This document shows, in pieces, positions 6,179 to 7,568 of a stretch of DNA of 7,568 nucleotides (its first letter is position 1; each line of letters opens with the position of its first letter). The position numbers were made by a program, and so were the translations under genes. Source of the DNA: an uncultured Caulobacterales bacterium (GTDB lineage Bacteria; Pseudomonadota; Alphaproteobacteria; Caulobacterales; Caulobacteraceae); NCBI GenBank assembly GCA_903903715.1, contig CAIUZX010000181.1, positions 1-7,568 of the forward strand, given 5' to 3'. The notes beneath the pieces are model-generated. The model ran no database searches, was not told where the DNA came from, and saw only the letters and a list, made by a program, of their open reading frames with translations.

Positions 6179-6925
6179 TCAGGCGAAACCGGCGGCGAAG
6201 CCCTGCTTGCGCTCCCGCATCACCTTGTCAAACGCCGCATTGATGGCTTGTGCGCGGATCTGCGCCTGCTCTACCCGCTCGCGCGGCAGCCCCATGGCCA
6301 GGGCGCGGTCCGGGTGGTGCTCGATCAGCAGCCGCTTCCAGGCCGTCCGCACGGCATCGTCTGGCGCCAGCGGATCCACGTCGAGCACGCGATAGGGATC
6401 ATCCTCGCCCAGACCGAGGCGACGCGCGCGAACGGCGCGATAGACCGCTGGACTGACGCCCAGGGCCAGAGCGGTGCGTTCGAGATAATCCGTCTCCCGC
6501 GCGCTGACCACGCCGTCGGCGAGGGCGAGTTCGAACAGGCCGTCCAGCACCCGCTCCAGCACCACCGGACAGTTCTTGTAGCGGCGTGCAAGCTTTTGCG
6601 CGTAGGCCTCGAAGCCAAGCGTCGTCTGCCGCGCCAGGCGATACAGACGGCCCACGTCTTCTTCGGACGCCGGTTGCGGGCGGAAGATGGCGGTGAAAGC
6701 GTCGAATTCGCCGGGGCGCTGCGGACCCTCGGCGCGCGCGAGCTTCGCCCCAAGCGCGGTCACCGCGGTCGCATAGTCATGATCAAGGAGATCAGGCGAA
6801 CAACTGGACAAGGCTCCGGGGCGTTCGGCGGGCTGCGCCAGACGCTGGAGATAATGAGCGAGGTCCGACAGATAGGGCATGTGCATAAAAGCCTTACGCC
6901 CGGAGGCTGCAGGCGGCAACGACAT
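6179..6925 (-). CDS. DjlA-like TerB + J-domain co-chaperone
   Basis: Predicted cytoplasmic DnaK co-chaperone. A TerB-like helical domain spans about 50-165 (containing LFELALADGVVSARETDYL, 130-148). A C-terminal J domain follows at about 176-240, opening DDPYRVLDVDPLAPDD and carrying the His-Pro-Asp motif at 204-206 within IEHHPDRA, which stimulates DnaK ATPase. The segment after HPD (MGLPRERVEQAQIRAQAINAAFD) closely follows the end of E. coli DjlA. Unlike E. coli DjlA there is no N-terminal transmembrane helix, so it is probably soluble. The ATG at 6925 has AGGG four bases upstream. In-frame ATGs at 6886 and 6880 (MHMPYLSDL) have AAGG five and eleven bases upstream respectively, and could be the real start. 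It leads the same-strand run to the small membrane protein, amidase and rnpB, and diverges from the secreted-protein gene. Confidence 0.9.
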   Translation of the reverse strand: MSLPPAASGRKAFMHMPYLSDLAHYLQRLAQPAERPGALSSCSPDLLDHDYATAVTALGAKLARAEGPQRPGEFDAFTAIFRPQPASEEDVGRLYRLARQTTLGFEAYAQKLARRYKNCPVVLERVLDGLFELALADGVVSARETDYLERTALALGVSPAVYRAVRARRLGLGEDDPYRVLDVDPLAPDDAVRTAWKRLLIEHHPDRALAMGLPRERVEQAQIRAQAINAAFDKVMRERKQGFAAGFA

Positions 6926-7010
6926 TCGCCCTAAATCGACCGCACGGTCACATCATGTTAAGCTCCCGAGTTGGCGGGTGTTCCCGCAAAGTCTTGGAAG
7001 GACGTTTGGC
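6926..7010. promoter_or_regulatory. Divergent intergenic region with two short inverted repeats
   Basis: These 85 bp separate the J-domain gene (minus) from the secreted-protein gene (plus). A near-perfect palindrome GACCG-CA-CGGTC sits at 6938-6949, 13-24 bases upstream of the J-domain ATG. A second hairpin GCGGG-TGTT-CCCGC sits at 6974-6987, eight bases before the plus-strand Shine-Dalgarno. I could not find a convincing -35/-10 pair on either strand. Either repeat could be an operator or leader structure, but both are short. Confidence 0.35.
6996..7002 (+). promoter_or_regulatory. Strong Shine-Dalgarno for the secreted-protein gene
   Basis: GGAAGGA ends eight bases before ATG 7011 and is the strongest ribosome binding site in the right half of the window. 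It is the main reason for placing the start there instead of at GTG 6978, the in-frame upstream alternative. Confidence 0.75.
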
Positions 7011-7568
7011 ATGCTGTTCGCCGTTACGGCTCTGGCGGCTTCATCGCCGCTGGCCCTGCCCGCCTGGGGCGCGCCCGTAACGGCGCCGGGCGCGATCCGC
7101 CCCTCCTCGGCGCCGGGCCCCTATGTCGCTGTCCCAGGAAAGCCGGACGCCGGCGGGTCGGAGCCGGCGCCCGCCCTGACCAGCCTGTCGCAGGACATCA
7201 CCGACATTCCCCCCGGGGCGCCATCGGACGACTACGGCCTCGTTGGCTGGTGCCAGGGCGCCCTCAACGGGCACATGTCCCTCTATTTGGTCGTTCGGCC
7301 CGAGCTGAAGAAGCTGTCCCGCTCCGGCGAGACGAAAGAGGACTCCGATATGGAAGCGGCGCAGATGCAGGCGGGCCGTGAGTATCTCGACCTCTATGAC
7401 CACGCACTGCGGGCGGCGGATGGTCGCAATGGCGGCGCGGAAAAAACGCGCGCGGATCTGGCGCGGGAGGCTGGCGGACGCATCTGGGACGAAGCAAGCC
7501 GTGCGGATCCGCAGACCCGCATGTGGTCCTGGATCATGTGGGAGCTGCCGGCGCGCTGCGAGACGGCC
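7011..7568 (+). CDS. Secreted protein of unknown function (3' end missing)
   Basis: The frame is open from the ATG at 7011 to the right edge (186 codons) with no stop, so the C-terminus lies outside the window. The N-terminus (MLFAVTALAASSPLALPAWG) looks like a Sec signal peptide with cleavage around residue 20-22, although it lacks a Lys/Arg before the hydrophobic core. An in-frame GTG at 6978 would add FPQSLGRTFG and supply an Arg. A Pro/Ala/Gly-rich, probably disordered linker (21-72) precedes a helical, charged domain that starts YGLVGWCQGALNGHMSLY (75-92) and reaches WSWIMWELPARC (172-183). Cys81 and Cys183 could form a disulfide in the periplasm. I recognise no catalytic motif or named family. 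Third positions are strongly G/C, like the neighbouring genes, supporting real coding. It is divergent from the J-domain gene. Confidence 0.85.
   Translation, partial: MLFAVTALAASSPLALPAWGAPVTAPGAIRPSSAPGPYVAVPGKPDAGGSEPAPALTSLSQDITDIPPGAPSDDYGLVGWCQGALNGHMSLYLVVRPELKKLSRSGETKEDSDMEAAQMQAGREYLDLYDHALRAADGRNGGAEKTRADLAREAGGRIWDEASRADPQTRMWSWIMWELPARCETA

Noticed and set aside
6044..6934. A 296-codon open frame on the plus strand across the J-domain gene
   Set aside because: It is antisense to a protein with intact TerB and J domains and HPD motif, and has no motif of its own.
6971..7381. Open frame of 136 codons overlapping the start of the secreted-protein gene
   Set aside because: Wrong frame relative to the strong Shine-Dalgarno, Arg/Gly-rich, and the 7011 frame stays open to the edge with coding-like third positions and a signal peptide.

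Overview
The window looks like ordinary core chromosome of a GC-rich alphaproteobacterium, and I would guess Caulobacterales (Caulobacter/Brevundimonas-like). The reasons are uniformly high G+C with strong G/C at third codon positions, an A-type RNase P RNA, a TerB-J-domain protein beside a peptidoglycan amidase, and TTGACC/TTGACG -35-like boxes. The genus is inference. I see no mobile element, CRISPR array, tRNA or phage signature.

Layout, left to right. (1) A complete recQ DNA helicase gene on the minus strand (58-1881, GTG start) diverges across a 53-bp gap from a plus-strand run. (2) That run is a SpoU/TrmH-type RNA 2'-O-methyltransferase (1935-2747), a PfkB-family sugar kinase best read as 2-keto-3-deoxygluconate kinase (2747-3772, sharing one base with the gene before it), and a KDPG aldolase (3810-4466). 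Kinase and aldolase form the KDG -> KDPG -> pyruvate + glyceraldehyde-3-phosphate half of the Entner-Doudoroff/hexuronate route. The methyltransferase appears to be transcribed with them. (3) rnpB, the catalytic RNA of RNase P, lies on the minus strand at about 4487-4889 and converges on the aldolase gene with only about 20 bp between. It is closed by a perfect 16-bp P1 helix, and a plausible promoter sits just upstream. (4) Upstream of rnpB on the same strand is a three-gene run, in transcription order: a TerB + J-domain co-chaperone (6925-6179), a 102-residue small membrane protein (6045-5737), and a zinc N-acetylmuramoyl-L-alanine amidase with a C-terminal peptidoglycan-binding domain (5721-4933). 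(5) Divergent from that run, a secreted protein of unknown function starts at 7011 behind a strong Shine-Dalgarno sequence and runs off the right edge.

The groups do housekeeping work: DNA repair, RNA modification and processing, sugar-acid catabolism, and envelope/protein quality control. I found no convincing undescribed system. The points most worth a second look are the trmH-kdgK-eda coupling, the inverted repeat at the recQ start, the tight eda/rnpB convergence, the start codon of the amidase, the uncharacterised small membrane protein, and the truncated secreted protein.
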